64,000 nucleotides of DNA, taken from positions 558,001-622,000 of the forward strand of contig NZ_JAAVXB010000002.1 in NCBI RefSeq assembly GCF_012241385.1. Direction: 5' to 3'. The notes below the pieces were generated by a model. That model was given only the letters and a program-made list of their open reading frames with translations, did no database searches and was not told where the DNA came from. A program made the translations under genes and the position numbers. Source of the stretch: Solimonas marina. Lineage in GTDB: Bacteria > Pseudomonadota > Gammaproteobacteria > Nevskiales > Nevskiaceae. Below, one piece after another: positions 36,732 through 46,345 of the stretch (its first letter is position 1; every line of letters starts with the position of its first letter).

Positions 36732-38861
36732 ATGAAGCGAGTATCCGTGGATATCGGCGGCACCTTCACCGACACCTTCGTGGTCTGGGACAACCAGTAC
36801 ATCGAAGGCAAGGCGCTGACCACGCACCACAACCTGGCGCTGGGTTTCAACGAGTCGCTCGGCGATGCCTGCAAACAGCTCAAGGTCGATCCGTCGTTGC
36901 TGCTGTCGGAAGTCGATTCGGTGCGTTACTCGACGACGCTCGGCACCAATGCCTTGATCGAGCGCAAGGGCCCCCGCATCGGTGTTCTGGTCACGACCGG
37001 CTTCAAGAGCACGATTCCGCTGTCGCGTGCGCGTGGCTACGGCGAGGGCTTGTCCGAGCCGGAGCAGATGGACATTCCGAATGCGAAGCGGCCGCAGCCG
37101 ATCGTGCCGATTCCGATGATTCGCGAGGTCCGCGAGCGCATCGATTATCTGGGACAGGTGTTCTGGACGCTGGACGAGGACGATGTGCGCCTGCGCATTC
37201 GTGAGCTGGTCGATGCCGGTGCCGAAGCGTTAGTGGTGATGTTCACCAACAGCGTCGTCAATCCCGAGCACGAGCTGCGGGTTCGGGAAATCTTCCTCGA
37301 GGAATATCCGGCGCATCTGCTCGGCGCGATTCCGATGCTGCTGTCGCATCAGGTCGCTGGCCGCAAGGGCGAATACGCGCGCGGCACGTCGACCATCATG
37401 GACGCGTTCCTGCATCAAACGATGTACCACGGTCTCGGCACGCTGGAACTGAACCTGCGCGCACAGGGTTACAGCAAGCCGATGCTGGTCAGCCACAACT
37501 CCGGTGGCATGGCGCAGCTGAACTCGACCGATGCCTTGCAGACCGTGCACTCCGGGCCGGTGTCCGGCATTGCCGCGAGCGAGCATCTGGCGGCCGCCGC
37601 CGAGCTCGGCAATGTCGTCGCCACCGACATGGGCGGTACCAGCTTCGACATCGGCATCGTCGATCAAAGCGGCGTCAAGCACTACGACTTCAATCCGGTG
37701 ATCGACCGCTGGCTGGTGTCGATCCCGATGGTGCATCTCGTCACGCTCGGCGCCGGTGGCGGCTCGATCGCACGCTACGACCGCATGTTCGGTTCGGTCG
37801 AGCTCGGCCCCGAATCGGCGGGCTCGGATCCGGGGCCGGCCTGCTATGACCGCGGCGGTCTGAAGCCGACCGTGACCGATGCCGATTTGCTGCTCGGTTA
37901 TCTCGATCCGAAGAATTACGCCAACGGCCGCATTCCGCTGAACCCCAAGCGCGCCAGGCAGGCGGTCGAAGATCATCTTTGCGACGAGCTCGACCTGAGC
38001 GTTGCCGACACCGCGAAGCTGATCAAGCGCAATGTCGACGCCGGCATGGCCAACGGCATCGCCACCGAACTGCGCACGCGCGGCTACGAGCCCAAGGACT
38101 TCACGATCCTCGCGTATGGCGGCAATGGCCCGCTGCATGCCTGCGGCATCGCCAACGCCCTGGGCGTGTCGCGCATTCTGGCGCCGCCGTTCTCGTCGAC
38201 GTTCTCGGCCTGCGGCGCGGCCAACGTCAACCAGATGCACATCCATGAGATGAGCACCTGGACCGTGCTGTTCAATCCGGCGACGCGCGGCTTCTTCAAC
38301 GACTACGACGGCTTCAACCGCAGCGTCGAAGAGCTCGAAAGGCGCGGCCGTGAGGACCTGCTGCGTCAGGGCATGGACGAGCAGCAGATTCGCTACCGCC
38401 TCGAACTCGACATGCGCTACGGCAACCAGCGCGTGCAGACCGCGGTCGTCACCGAGCTCAACCGGCTGCACACGCAAAAGGACGTGCTGAAGCTGATGGA
38501 TCAGTTCCACGAAAGCTATGGCGCGCGCTTCGGTGCCGGCAGCCAGTCGCCGGAAACCGGCGTGCGCATCAACACCATTCGCGTCTGTGCGTTCGTCGAG
38601 CAGCCCAAGGTGGCATTCGCCAAGTTGCGGCTCGGCGACAAGACGGTCGCGCCGCCGTCGCCCGTCGTCCAGCGTGACTGCCACTTCGTCGGTCACGACC
38701 AGCCGCTGCCGACGCCGGTCTATGACGATCAGGCGCTGGCCGAGGGCACGCGCATCGAAGGGCCGGCGATCGTCACGACGCGGGCCACGACCTATCTGGT
38801 CGAACCGGGCTGGACCTACCGCGCGGCCGCTCAGGGCGGCGTCTGGTTCGTCAAGGAATAA
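36732..38861 (+). CDS. Hydantoinase A/oxoprolinase family carboxylase subunit (module 2)
   Basis: 709-residue HyuA/AcxA-type subunit, nearly colinear with the one at 27406: it starts with MKRVSVDIGGTFTDTFVVWD, has TDMGGTSFDIGIVDQSG near residue 303 and ends with TTRATTYLVEPGW. Expected to bind ATP for activation of bicarbonate or ketone. An AGGAG ribosome binding site lies 9 nt before the ATG at 36732; a GTG three codons upstream lies within that site and is less likely. The HyuB gene follows by 26 bp. The close match to module 1 points to a duplication of gamma-HyuA-HyuB as a block. Confidence 0.88.
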   Translation: MKRVSVDIGGTFTDTFVVWDNQYIEGKALTTHHNLALGFNESLGDACKQLKVDPSLLLSEVDSVRYSTTLGTNALIERKGPRIGVLVTTGFKSTIPLSRARGYGEGLSEPEQMDIPNAKRPQPIVPIPMIREVRERIDYLGQVFWTLDEDDVRLRIRELVDAGAEALVVMFTNSVVNPEHELRVREIFLEEYPAHLLGAIPMLLSHQVAGRKGEYARGTSTIMDAFLHQTMYHGLGTLELNLRAQGYSKPMLVSHNSGGMAQLNSTDALQTVHSGPVSGIAASEHLAAAAELGNVVATDMGGTSFDIGIVDQSGVKHYDFNPVIDRWLVSIPMVHLVTLGAGGGSIARYDRMFGSVELGPESAGSDPGPACYDRGGLKPTVTDADLLLGYLDPKNYANGRIPLNPKRARQAVEDHLCDELDLSVADTAKLIKRNVDAGMANGIATELRTRGYEPKDFTILAYGGNGPLHACGIANALGVSRILAPPFSSTFSACGAANVNQMHIHEMSTWTVLFNPATRGFFNDYDGFNRSVEELERRGREDLLRQGMDEQQIRYRLELDMRYGNQRVQTAVVTELNRLHTQKDVLKLMDQFHESYGARFGAGSQSPETGVRINTIRVCAFVEQPKVAFAKLRLGDKTVAPPSPVVQRDCHFVGHDQPLPTPVYDDQALAEGTRIEGPAIVTTRATTYLVEPGWTYRAAAQGGVWFVKE

Positions 38862-38887
38862 CGTTCATTCTGCTGGAGCACGACCTC

Positions 38888-41164
38888 ATGCACGACAACA
38901 TCTCCGCTGAAGAGCGGGCACTGCTCGACAAGTTTCTCGCCGACAACAAGATGTTTCTCGGCCCCGATCCCGAGATCATGCGCGATCACACGGTGACGCC
39001 GCGCTCGGCCGCCGAAGAAGCGGTTTTGAAGCAGGGCTTCGACACGCATCAGGCGCATCACATCCGCGGGCTGATCAACGCCGCCTTGTCCGAAGCGTTC
39101 ACGATGGTCAACCAGATGGGCGCGGCGCCGGGTGCCAAGTGGGGCGATCTGGTCACGGCGATCTATACCGCCGAAGGCAACCTGGCGATGATCGCGCCGC
39201 ACGGCATCATCACGTTCGCCGCCTGTGCGTTCTATCCGATCCGTTTCATCATCAAGAACTGGGTGAGCGACCCGACCGTCGGCGTCAAGGACGGCGACGG
39301 CTTCATTCACAACGACGCGCGCTACGGCGGCGTCCACAACACCGATCAGTCGATGATGATGCCGCTCTACTACAAGGGCGAGCTGATCTGCTGGCTGTCG
39401 AGCACGATTCACGAAGGCGAGAACGGTGCGTGCGAGCCGGGCGGCTTGCCGGCGGCGGCCGAGAGCAAGTACGACGAAGGCATCAAGATGTCGCCGTTCA
39501 AGGTCGTCGAGAACTTCCAGATCAAGCGCGATCTGGTGACCTTCCTGCAGAACTCGGTGCGTGACCCGAAGCTGCAGCTCGAAGACATGAAGGTCAAGCT
39601 GCATGCGGTGATGCGTCTGCGCGACCGCATCATCGCCATCCTCGATCAGTTCGGTCGCGAGGCCTTGATCGCGACCATGCGCATGCATCTCGAAGACACC
39701 GAGACCGAAGTGCGACGCCGCATTCGCGAGCTGCCGGACGGGACGACGCGTGTGTTGCAGTTCATGGATTCGAGCCTGCGCGAAAACTGCATGCAGAAGA
39801 TCAGCGTCGCGATCACCGTCAAGGGCGATCGCATGATCTGCGACTTCCGCGGCACCGCACCGCAGTTCATGAACCGTTCGGTCAACACCAATCTGGCGTC
39901 GTTCAAGGCGGCGCTGGCGACCGGCTTGCTGCAGAACATCTGGCCTGATCTGCCGCACACGATGGCGGTGCTGTCGCCGATCGAGGTGATCACCGACCCG
40001 AACTCCATCATCGACGCCGAAGGCGAGATGCCGCAGGCCATGAGCCTGATGCCGCTGTTCAAGGCCTGCGTCGCGTGGACGGTGCCGATGGCCAAGTTCA
40101 ATTACAGCCTGCCGCGGCGTTACTCGGCGATCATCGCCTCGCAATACGATCAGGCGGCGACTTTCATCTACGGCGGCCTCACGCAGCACGGCGACGTCAC
40201 CGGCAACTTCTGCGGCGACATCAACGGCATGGGGCAGGGCGCGCGCAGCCACGCCGACGGCGAGCACTCGGTGTCGCCGGTGTTCGGCTTCATGGCCGAT
40301 TCCGGCGAGCACGAGATCAACGAGGAAGACACGCCGATCATCCGCCTCGGCGCCCAGCGTCTGGCCAAGGATCGCGTCGGCTTCGGCAAGTATCGCGGCG
40401 GCATGGGCTACGAGCAGATCGCCACCGCGCGCGGGTCCGGCATGTGGGGCTTCATGACCGGCTGCGAGGGCTCGAAGTTTCCGTCGGCGCAGGGTCTGTT
40501 CGGCGGCTATTCGTGCCCGGCCTACCAACTGCTGAAGATCAAGGGCGTCAATATCTTCGAGACGCTCAATCGCGATCCGAAGGCGATCGAGGTGTTCGAC
40601 ATCCTCAAGCTGATGAACGAACGGCCGCTCGCCGGCGGCAAGTACAGCAGCAACGACATGGGCATGACCTTCGAGCTCTGCGACGAAGGCGAGATCTACA
40701 TGATCTGCCAGGGCTCGGGCGGTGGCTACGGCGACGTGCTCGAGCGCGATCCGGCGCTGGTGATGAAGGACATCGAGGAGGATCTGCTGTCGGCCGATCT
40801 GGCGCGCGAGATCTACAAGGTGGTCTTCGACGAGCGCACGCTGGTCGTCGACGAGGACGCGACGCGTGCGATGCGTGACGACTATCGCCGCCAGCGCCTG
40901 CAGCGCGGCAAGCCGTTCGATGCCTTCTGCAAGGACTGGGTCACGGCCGAGCCGCCGGCCGATCTGCCGTATTTCGGCAGCTGGGACGACAACCGCCGCA
41001 TCTATGCGCAGAACCCGGCGATCAATCTGAAGGTGGTGATGAACGCCGATCAGCTGCAGGGCTTCTACATGCCGAATCCCAAGGACCTGCAGATCGCCTC
41101 GCTCGAGGCACAACTTGCCAAGGCACAGGCCGCACTCGAAGCCTGCCAGGCAGCCGGTCGCTGA
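38888..41164 (+). CDS. Hydantoinase B/oxoprolinase family carboxylase subunit (module 2)
   Basis: 758-residue HyuB/AcxB-type subunit with the proposed metal block HNDARYGGVHNTDQSMMM near residue 140, GENGACEPGGLPAAAESKYD, and CQGSGGGYGDVLERDPA. It is slightly longer than the module 1 copy because of an Ala-rich helical tail (AQLAKAQAALEACQAAGR) that could mediate subunit contact. GGAG lies 11 nt before the ATG. With the two HyuA types and gamma before it, it completes a four-subunit ketone carboxylase. SDR genes follow. Confidence 0.88.
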   Translation: MHDNISAEERALLDKFLADNKMFLGPDPEIMRDHTVTPRSAAEEAVLKQGFDTHQAHHIRGLINAALSEAFTMVNQMGAAPGAKWGDLVTAIYTAEGNLAMIAPHGIITFAACAFYPIRFIIKNWVSDPTVGVKDGDGFIHNDARYGGVHNTDQSMMMPLYYKGELICWLSSTIHEGENGACEPGGLPAAAESKYDEGIKMSPFKVVENFQIKRDLVTFLQNSVRDPKLQLEDMKVKLHAVMRLRDRIIAILDQFGREALIATMRMHLEDTETEVRRRIRELPDGTTRVLQFMDSSLRENCMQKISVAITVKGDRMICDFRGTAPQFMNRSVNTNLASFKAALATGLLQNIWPDLPHTMAVLSPIEVITDPNSIIDAEGEMPQAMSLMPLFKACVAWTVPMAKFNYSLPRRYSAIIASQYDQAATFIYGGLTQHGDVTGNFCGDINGMGQGARSHADGEHSVSPVFGFMADSGEHEINEEDTPIIRLGAQRLAKDRVGFGKYRGGMGYEQIATARGSGMWGFMTGCEGSKFPSAQGLFGGYSCPAYQLLKIKGVNIFETLNRDPKAIEVFDILKLMNERPLAGGKYSSNDMGMTFELCDEGEIYMICQGSGGGYGDVLERDPALVMKDIEEDLLSADLAREIYKVVFDERTLVVDEDATRAMRDDYRRQRLQRGKPFDAFCKDWVTAEPPADLPYFGSWDDNRRIYAQNPAINLKVVMNADQLQGFYMPNPKDLQIASLEAQLAKAQAALEACQAAGR

Positions 41165-41215
41165 AGCGCAGCCGGAAAAACAGCTGAACCATATTCATAA
41201 CAGGGGAGAGATTCG

Positions 41216-42028
41216 ATGATCGACTATGGCAAGCGGTTCCGCCTCGACGGCAAAGTGGCCCTGGTTACGGGGGCGGCGCGCGGCATCGGCGCGGAGATCG
41301 CGATGGCGCTGGCACAGGCCGGTGCCGCGGTGCTGGTCAGCGATGTCGCCGACGGTGGCGGCAAGGCCACGGTGGCGGCGATCCGCAAGATGGGCGGCAA
41401 GGCCGAAGCCTGCGTGCACGACGTCACCGACGAAGCGCAGTGGGAAGCGGCGGTTGCCAAGGCCCAGTCGGCGATGGGCCGGCTCGACATCGTCGTCAAC
41501 AACGCCGGCATCGAGACCGCGGCGCTGTTGTCGCAATGCACGCTCGAGGACTTCCGCCAGGTGCTCGACGTCAACGTGTCCGGCGTCTTCCTGGGCGTCA
41601 AGCACGCGATCCGGGCGATGGCCGCGCCGCAGGGCGCGGGCGGCGCGATCATCAACCTGTCGTCGGTGGCCGGCCTGATCGGTACCACCGGACATGCGGC
41701 GTATCACACCTCGAAAGGGGCGGTGCGCCTGCTGACCAAGGCGGCCGCGGTCGAATGTGCGCAGCTGGGTACCGGCATCCGCGTGAACTCCGTGCATCCG
41801 GCGATCGTTGCCACCGAGATGGGCACCAACTTCATCCAGCATTTCGTCGATCTCGGTCTGGCACCGGACTACGCGACGGCTGAAGGTGCGATCAAGGGCG
41901 CCCATCCGCTGGGGCGCTTCGGCGAGCCGGCCGACGTGGCCAGTGCCGTCGTCTACCTGGCGTCGGACGCGGCGCAGTGGATGACCGGCACCGAGCTCGT
42001 GCTCGATGGCGGCTACACGGCGGCCTGA
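41216..42028 (+). CDS. Short-chain dehydrogenase/reductase (SDR)
   Basis: Classical SDR of 270 residues. The coenzyme motif TGAARGIG is near residue 18, NNAG near 94, and the catalytic YHTSK has Tyr163. The C-terminus GTELVLDGGYTAA is typical of the FabG-like/secondary-alcohol dehydrogenase branch. An AGGGGAGAG ribosome binding site precedes the ATG. Placed directly after a ketone carboxylase it most simply supplies the ketone by oxidising a secondary alcohol, but the reverse reaction or a 3-hydroxyacyl substrate is equally possible from sequence. Confidence 0.88.
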   Translation: MIDYGKRFRLDGKVALVTGAARGIGAEIAMALAQAGAAVLVSDVADGGGKATVAAIRKMGGKAEACVHDVTDEAQWEAAVAKAQSAMGRLDIVVNNAGIETAALLSQCTLEDFRQVLDVNVSGVFLGVKHAIRAMAAPQGAGGAIINLSSVAGLIGTTGHAAYHTSKGAVRLLTKAAAVECAQLGTGIRVNSVHPAIVATEMGTNFIQHFVDLGLAPDYATAEGAIKGAHPLGRFGEPADVASAVVYLASDAAQWMTGTELVLDGGYTAA

Positions 42029-42038
42029 GCGCCACGCC

Positions 42039-42863
42039 ATGAACCGCTTCGACGAACTGATCGCCGCGCGGCGACCCCTCTGGCTGGACTACGCCGATTA
42101 CGCCGGCGCGCTGCTCGCCGGTGGGCAGGCGCCGTGGCTGGACGTGTCGGCGCTGGTCGCCTGGCAACGCAAGGCGCAGGGCCTGCTGCGTTCCGATGTC
42201 GTCGAACTGCCGCTCGGCGCGGTGGCGGCCGCCTGGCTCGACGCACATGCCACGCTGCGCGACGCGATGGCCGCCAAGCGGCGCGTCGGTTACCCGCTGC
42301 GCACGCTGCTGGCCGACGACGATCTGCGCCATCACCTGGCCGAACTCGCCGGCGGCCTGCGCGCGAGCTTCGCCTCGCAGCCACTGGCGATCGCCTGTCC
42401 GTCGCCGCGGCGCTGGCTGCTCGAAAGTTATCGCGCCGCGCATGGCGAAGTGCCGGAGTTCGACGACGACGATGTCGACAGCGCCGCCGTCTATCTCGCC
42501 GACTTTCTGCGCCTGTTCGGCGAGATCGGCATCGACGTGCTGCTGCTGCAGGAGTCGCTGGACAGCGCGCCGTCCGATGCCGCGTCACTAGCGTGCTGTC
42601 AGCCGGTCCTGAATGTGGCCGCGCATTACCGCTGGATCGTCGGCATGGCAACGCCCGCCGGGCGTTGCGAGGGGGATGCGTCGCTGGACTTCGTGGTCGC
42701 GCCCGAGGCGGTTGAGCGCCGCTACGTCGCGCAACAGATTCCCGCGGCGTTCTGGACGGGCGCGGCGGTGCCGGACTGTCCGGCCGGCGGCTTTCGCTAT
42801 GCCGGCATTCCACGTGACGCACAGCCCGAGGCCGTGCTGCAGCGCCTCGCGTCGCTGCGCTGA
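42039..42863 (+). CDS. Unrecognised protein of the carboxylase operon
   Basis: 274-residue soluble protein that I cannot assign to a family with confidence. It has no signal peptide or membrane helix. Visible features: an Ala/Leu-rich helical N-terminal half, ACPSPRRWLLESYRAAHGE near residue 120, an acidic patch FDDDDVDSA near 144, LRLFGEIGIDVLLLQESLDS near 158, and a pair of adjacent cysteines (LACCQP) near 186. The strand-plus-acid pattern DVLLLQES faintly recalls the barrel of uroporphyrinogen decarboxylase or MetE-like proteins, but this is weak. It starts 10 bp after the SDR gene and lies 13 bp before the esterase gene. A role as an accessory subunit of the carboxylase is possible. Confidence 0.6.
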   Translation: MNRFDELIAARRPLWLDYADYAGALLAGGQAPWLDVSALVAWQRKAQGLLRSDVVELPLGAVAAAWLDAHATLRDAMAAKRRVGYPLRTLLADDDLRHHLAELAGGLRASFASQPLAIACPSPRRWLLESYRAAHGEVPEFDDDDVDSAAVYLADFLRLFGEIGIDVLLLQESLDSAPSDAASLACCQPVLNVAAHYRWIVGMATPAGRCEGDASLDFVVAPEAVERRYVAQQIPAAFWTGAAVPDCPAGGFRYAGIPRDAQPEAVLQRLASLR

Positions 42864-42876
42864 CGGGCTACCGACC

Positions 42877-43797
42877 ATGAGCCTCCAGGCCGCCATTGTC
42901 CCTTACGCCTTGCGCGCGCTGAAGCTCGCCTTGCAGCCGCGGGTGCCGGTTGCGGTACAGCGTGCGCTGTCGGCAGCGGCGCTTTGCGCCACGCCGCTGC
43001 CGCGCGGCGCGGCACGTGAATGGCAGAACCTTGGCGGTGTGCGCTGTGAGCGCCTGCGTCGTCGCGACGCGCGGCCGCGCCGCTGCATTCTCTATCTGCA
43101 CGGCGGCGGCTACGTGATCGGCTCGCCGGCGACGCACCGGACCGTCACGGTGCGCCTGGCGCTGCAGACCGATGCCGATGTGATCGTGCCGGACTATCGG
43201 CTGGCGCCCGAACATCCGTACCCCGCCGCACTCGACGATGCGCTGCAGGTCTGGCGTGCACTGCGCGACGGCGGGCGGTCGGCTGACGACATCATCGTTG
43301 CCGGCGACTCGGCAGGCGGCGGTCTGGCCTTGTCGCTAGTCTTGGCTTTGCGCGATCGCGGCGAAGCGCTGCCGACGGCGGTTGCGACGATCTCGCCATG
43401 GGTCGATCTGGCGCTGACCGGCGACAGCGTGCAGGCCCGTGCCGCGCGTGACCCGCTGATCACGCCGGCCTGCGGCACGCACTGGTCGGCGCTGTATCGC
43501 GGCGCGGCGCGCGCCGACGATCCGGGCTGTTCGCCGTTGTACGCCGGGCTCGCCGGTTTGCCGCCATTGTTGGTGCACGTCGGCAGTGAAGAGGTCATCT
43601 ACGACGATGCCCAGCGGCTGGTCGCCAAGGCGCGTGCCGCCGGCGTCGCGGTAACGCTGCGTGAATACCCCGGGCTCTGGCACGACTTCCATCTGCAGGC
43701 TGGCTTGCTGCCGGAGGCCGGTGTGGCGGTCGCCGAGATTGCCACGTTCTGCCGGGTGTCCTGGAACGATGAAGGCGCGCGGAGGAGTGCCGCATGA
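42877..43797 (+). CDS. Alpha/beta hydrolase, hormone-sensitive lipase family
   Basis: 306-residue esterase of the HSL/acetyl esterase family. The oxyanion motif HGGGYVIGSP starts near residue 76, the nucleophile Ser144 is in AGDSAGGG, the acid is in VGSEEVIYDDAQ near 240 and the His is in GLWHDFHL near 268. No signal peptide, so it acts in the cytoplasm. In the pathway it could release an alcohol from an ester, or hydrolyse a ring-opened lactone. Its stop overlaps the start of the DUF3237 gene (ATGA). Confidence 0.9.
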   Translation: MSLQAAIVPYALRALKLALQPRVPVAVQRALSAAALCATPLPRGAAREWQNLGGVRCERLRRRDARPRRCILYLHGGGYVIGSPATHRTVTVRLALQTDADVIVPDYRLAPEHPYPAALDDALQVWRALRDGGRSADDIIVAGDSAGGGLALSLVLALRDRGEALPTAVATISPWVDLALTGDSVQARAARDPLITPACGTHWSALYRGAARADDPGCSPLYAGLAGLPPLLVHVGSEEVIYDDAQRLVAKARAAGVAVTLREYPGLWHDFHLQAGLLPEAGVAVAEIATFCRVSWNDEGARRSAA

Positions 43798-44264
43798 GCG
43801 CCGGCCTCGCCCTGCGCGGCGAGCATCTGTTTGCGCTGCGCGCGCAATTGCAGGCCCCGCCGGAAGTGATCGGGCCGGTACCTGAAGGGCTGCGCATGAC
43901 GTTCTACATCGCCGGCGGCCGCGTCGATGGGCCGCGCCTGCGCGGCCGCTTGCGCGCCAGCGGCGCGGACTGGTTCACCTTGCGTCGCGACGGTGTCGGC
44001 CAGCTCGATGTGCGCGGCACGATCGAGACCGACGATGGCGCCTTGATCCAGATCGACTACGCCGGACTCGCGGATGCCGGTGAGGGGGCTTACGAGAACG
44101 TCGTGGGTGGCGCGCTGCCGCCGCGCCTGACGCTGCGCACCGGGCCGCGCCTGCGCAGTGCCCATCCCGCCTATCAGTGGCTGCATCGCCTGTATTGCGT
44201 TGGCATCGGCGAGGCCGATCTGCAGACCTTCGAGGTCCGCTACGACATCTACGCACTGCCGTGA
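43794..44264 (+). CDS. DUF3237 family protein
   Basis: 156-residue protein of the DUF3237 family, small cytoplasmic beta-barrel-like proteins often found in catabolic operons but with no settled function. The family features are the N-terminal PPEVIGPVPEGLRM, GTIETDDGALIQIDYAG in the middle and the end FEVRYDIYAL. It is translationally coupled to the esterase gene by a 4-bp overlap, which suggests they act on the same compound. Confidence 0.85.
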   Translation: MSAGLALRGEHLFALRAQLQAPPEVIGPVPEGLRMTFYIAGGRVDGPRLRGRLRASGADWFTLRRDGVGQLDVRGTIETDDGALIQIDYAGLADAGEGAYENVVGGALPPRLTLRTGPRLRSAHPAYQWLHRLYCVGIGEADLQTFEVRYDIYALP

Positions 44265-44290
44265 ACGAAACCAAGAACGAGGAGAACGAC

Positions 44291-46330
44291 ATGGTGCAGG
44301 AAGGCGAGTTGCTGTGGACGCCGCGAGCGGAGTTCGCGCAAGGCTCGCAGATCGCCCGCTACCAGCGCTGGCTGCGCGAGCAGCGCGGGGTTGAAACGTC
44401 CGATTACGCGACGCTGTGGAACTGGTCGGTGCGCGAGCCCGAGGCGTTCTGGGCGACGATCTGGGATTACTTCGACGTGCAGTCGTCGGTGCCGTACTCG
44501 CGGGTGCTCGATACGCATCAGATGCCCGGCTGCAAGTGGTTCGAGGATTCGCGCCTCAATTACGCCGAGCACCTTTTGCGGCAAGAGGCGATCGCGCCGG
44601 ACGCAACCGTCTTCCATCACCTGTCGGAGACGCGCCCGCTGGCGCAGATGAGCTGGCGCGAGCTGGGCCGCCAAGTGCGCATCCTCGCCACCGAGCTGCG
44701 CGCGCTCGGCGTGCAGCCCGGCGACCGTGTCGTGTCGTACATGCCCAACGTGCCGGAAACGGCGATCGCGATGATGGCGACGACCGCGATCGGCGCGGTG
44801 TGGTCATCGGCGGCACCGGAGTTCGGCGTCAAGACCGTGATCGAACGGTTCTCGCAGATCGAACCGAAGGTGTTGTTCGCCGCCGACGGCTACCGCTTCG
44901 GTGGCAAGGACTTTGTGCGCGACGCCGAGGTGCGCCGCATCGTCGATGCGCTGCCGTCGTTGCAGACCGTGGTCTGGCTGCCGTACCTGGACCCGGCCGC
45001 GCCGCCGCCGTCGTGGAAGCAGATGCGCCGTTGGGGCGATCTGCTCAGCGGTCCTGATGTCTCGCCAGAGCAGTTCCGCTACGAGCACGTCGCCTACGAT
45101 CATCCGCTGTGGGTGGTGTTCTCGTCGGGCACGACCGGTCTGCCGAAGGCGATCGTGCACAGCCACGTCGGGGCGCTCGTCGAGCACCTCAAGCTGATGC
45201 ACTTTCATCTGAATCTCGGTCCGAAATCGGTGATGTTCTTCTACAGCACCACCGGCTGGATGATGTGGAACCTGCTGCTGGCGGCGCTGCTGACCGGGAG
45301 CGGGATCGTGCTTTACGACGGCAACCCCGCACACCCGTCGCCGGACTTTCTCTGGCAGCTCGCCGCCGACACCGGCACGACCAGTTTCGGTGCCAGCCCG
45401 ACCTATGTGCAGATGATGGAAAAGGCCGGTCTGGTGCCGGGGCAGCGCTTCGATCTGTCGAAGCTGGAGGCGATCGTTGTCGCCGGCGCACCGTCGACGC
45501 CGGAGACCTTCGCCTGGTTCTACCGCAGCGTGAAGCCGGATCTGTGGGTGACCTCGCAATCCGGCGGCACCGAGTTGTGCAGCGGCTTCGTCGGCGCATC
45601 ACCGACGCTGCCCGTGCATGCCGGCGAGATTCAGGCGCGCTTGCTGGGGATGGACGTGCACGCCTGGACCGACGATGGCCATGAGCTGATCGACGAAGTC
45701 GGCGAGCTGGTCGTGACCACGCCGTTTCCGTCGATGCCGATCAAGTTCTGGAACGACGACGGCGGCAAGCGCTATCGCGAGTCGTATTTCGAGGCGATGG
45801 AGACCATCCGGCCGGGCGTCTGGCGGCATGGCGATTTCATCAAGGTCAATGCGCGCGGCGGCTGCTACATCTACGGCCGATCGGATTCGACGCTGAATCG
45901 CTTCGGGGTGCGGATCGGCACCGCGGAGATCTATCGCGCTGTCGAGCAGGTACCGGAAATCGCCGACAGCCTCATCGTCTGTTGCGAGTTGCCGGGCGGC
46001 AAGTTCTTCATGCCGCTGTTCGTGCGCCTCAAGCCTGATGCCGAACTTGACGAGAACCTCGTGCGTCGCATCAACACCAAGCTGCGCGAGGACTGCAGTC
46101 CTCGCCACGTGCCGGATCGGATCTACGCCGTCACTGCGGTGCCGTACACGCTGACCGGCAAGAAGATGGAAATCCCGGTGCGCAAGCTGCTGATGGGCTG
46201 GCCGCTGGAAAAGGCGGCGAGCCGCGACGCGATGATGAATCCGGATGCGATCGACTGGTTCGTCCGCTTTGCGCAGGACAGCCGCGACTACGACTGGCGT
46301 GGCAACGCGGCGACGTCCGCGCGCGCCTGA
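44291..46330 (+). CDS. Acetoacetyl-CoA synthetase-like beta-ketoacid CoA ligase, second copy
   Basis: 679-residue ligase of the acetoacetate-CoA ligase group. It shows the N-terminal block WNWSVREPEAFWATIWDYFD near residue 43, P-loop FSSGTTGLPKAI near 277, SQSGGTELCSGF, GRSDSTLNRFGVRIGTAEIY and the C-terminal LTGKKMEIPVRK. An ACGAGGAGAACG ribosome binding site precedes the ATG. The large operon contains two such ligases, which suggests either two keto acids of different size or successive rounds of chain shortening. Confidence 0.88.
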   Translation: MVQEGELLWTPRAEFAQGSQIARYQRWLREQRGVETSDYATLWNWSVREPEAFWATIWDYFDVQSSVPYSRVLDTHQMPGCKWFEDSRLNYAEHLLRQEAIAPDATVFHHLSETRPLAQMSWRELGRQVRILATELRALGVQPGDRVVSYMPNVPETAIAMMATTAIGAVWSSAAPEFGVKTVIERFSQIEPKVLFAADGYRFGGKDFVRDAEVRRIVDALPSLQTVVWLPYLDPAAPPPSWKQMRRWGDLLSGPDVSPEQFRYEHVAYDHPLWVVFSSGTTGLPKAIVHSHVGALVEHLKLMHFHLNLGPKSVMFFYSTTGWMMWNLLLAALLTGSGIVLYDGNPAHPSPDFLWQLAADTGTTSFGASPTYVQMMEKAGLVPGQRFDLSKLEAIVVAGAPSTPETFAWFYRSVKPDLWVTSQSGGTELCSGFVGASPTLPVHAGEIQARLLGMDVHAWTDDGHELIDEVGELVVTTPFPSMPIKFWNDDGGKRYRESYFEAMETIRPGVWRHGDFIKVNARGGCYIYGRSDSTLNRFGVRIGTAEIYRAVEQVPEIADSLIVCCELPGGKFFMPLFVRLKPDAELDENLVRRINTKLREDCSPRHVPDRIYAVTAVPYTLTGKKMEIPVRKLLMGWPLEKAASRDAMMNPDAIDWFVRFAQDSRDYDWRGNAATSARA

Positions 46331-46345
46331 ACGGGAGGCCAGGAC

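Noticed and set aside
38831-41113. 760-codon open frame antisense to the module 2 HyuB gene
   Set aside because: Same reason: full overlap with a conserved gene and no domain of its own.
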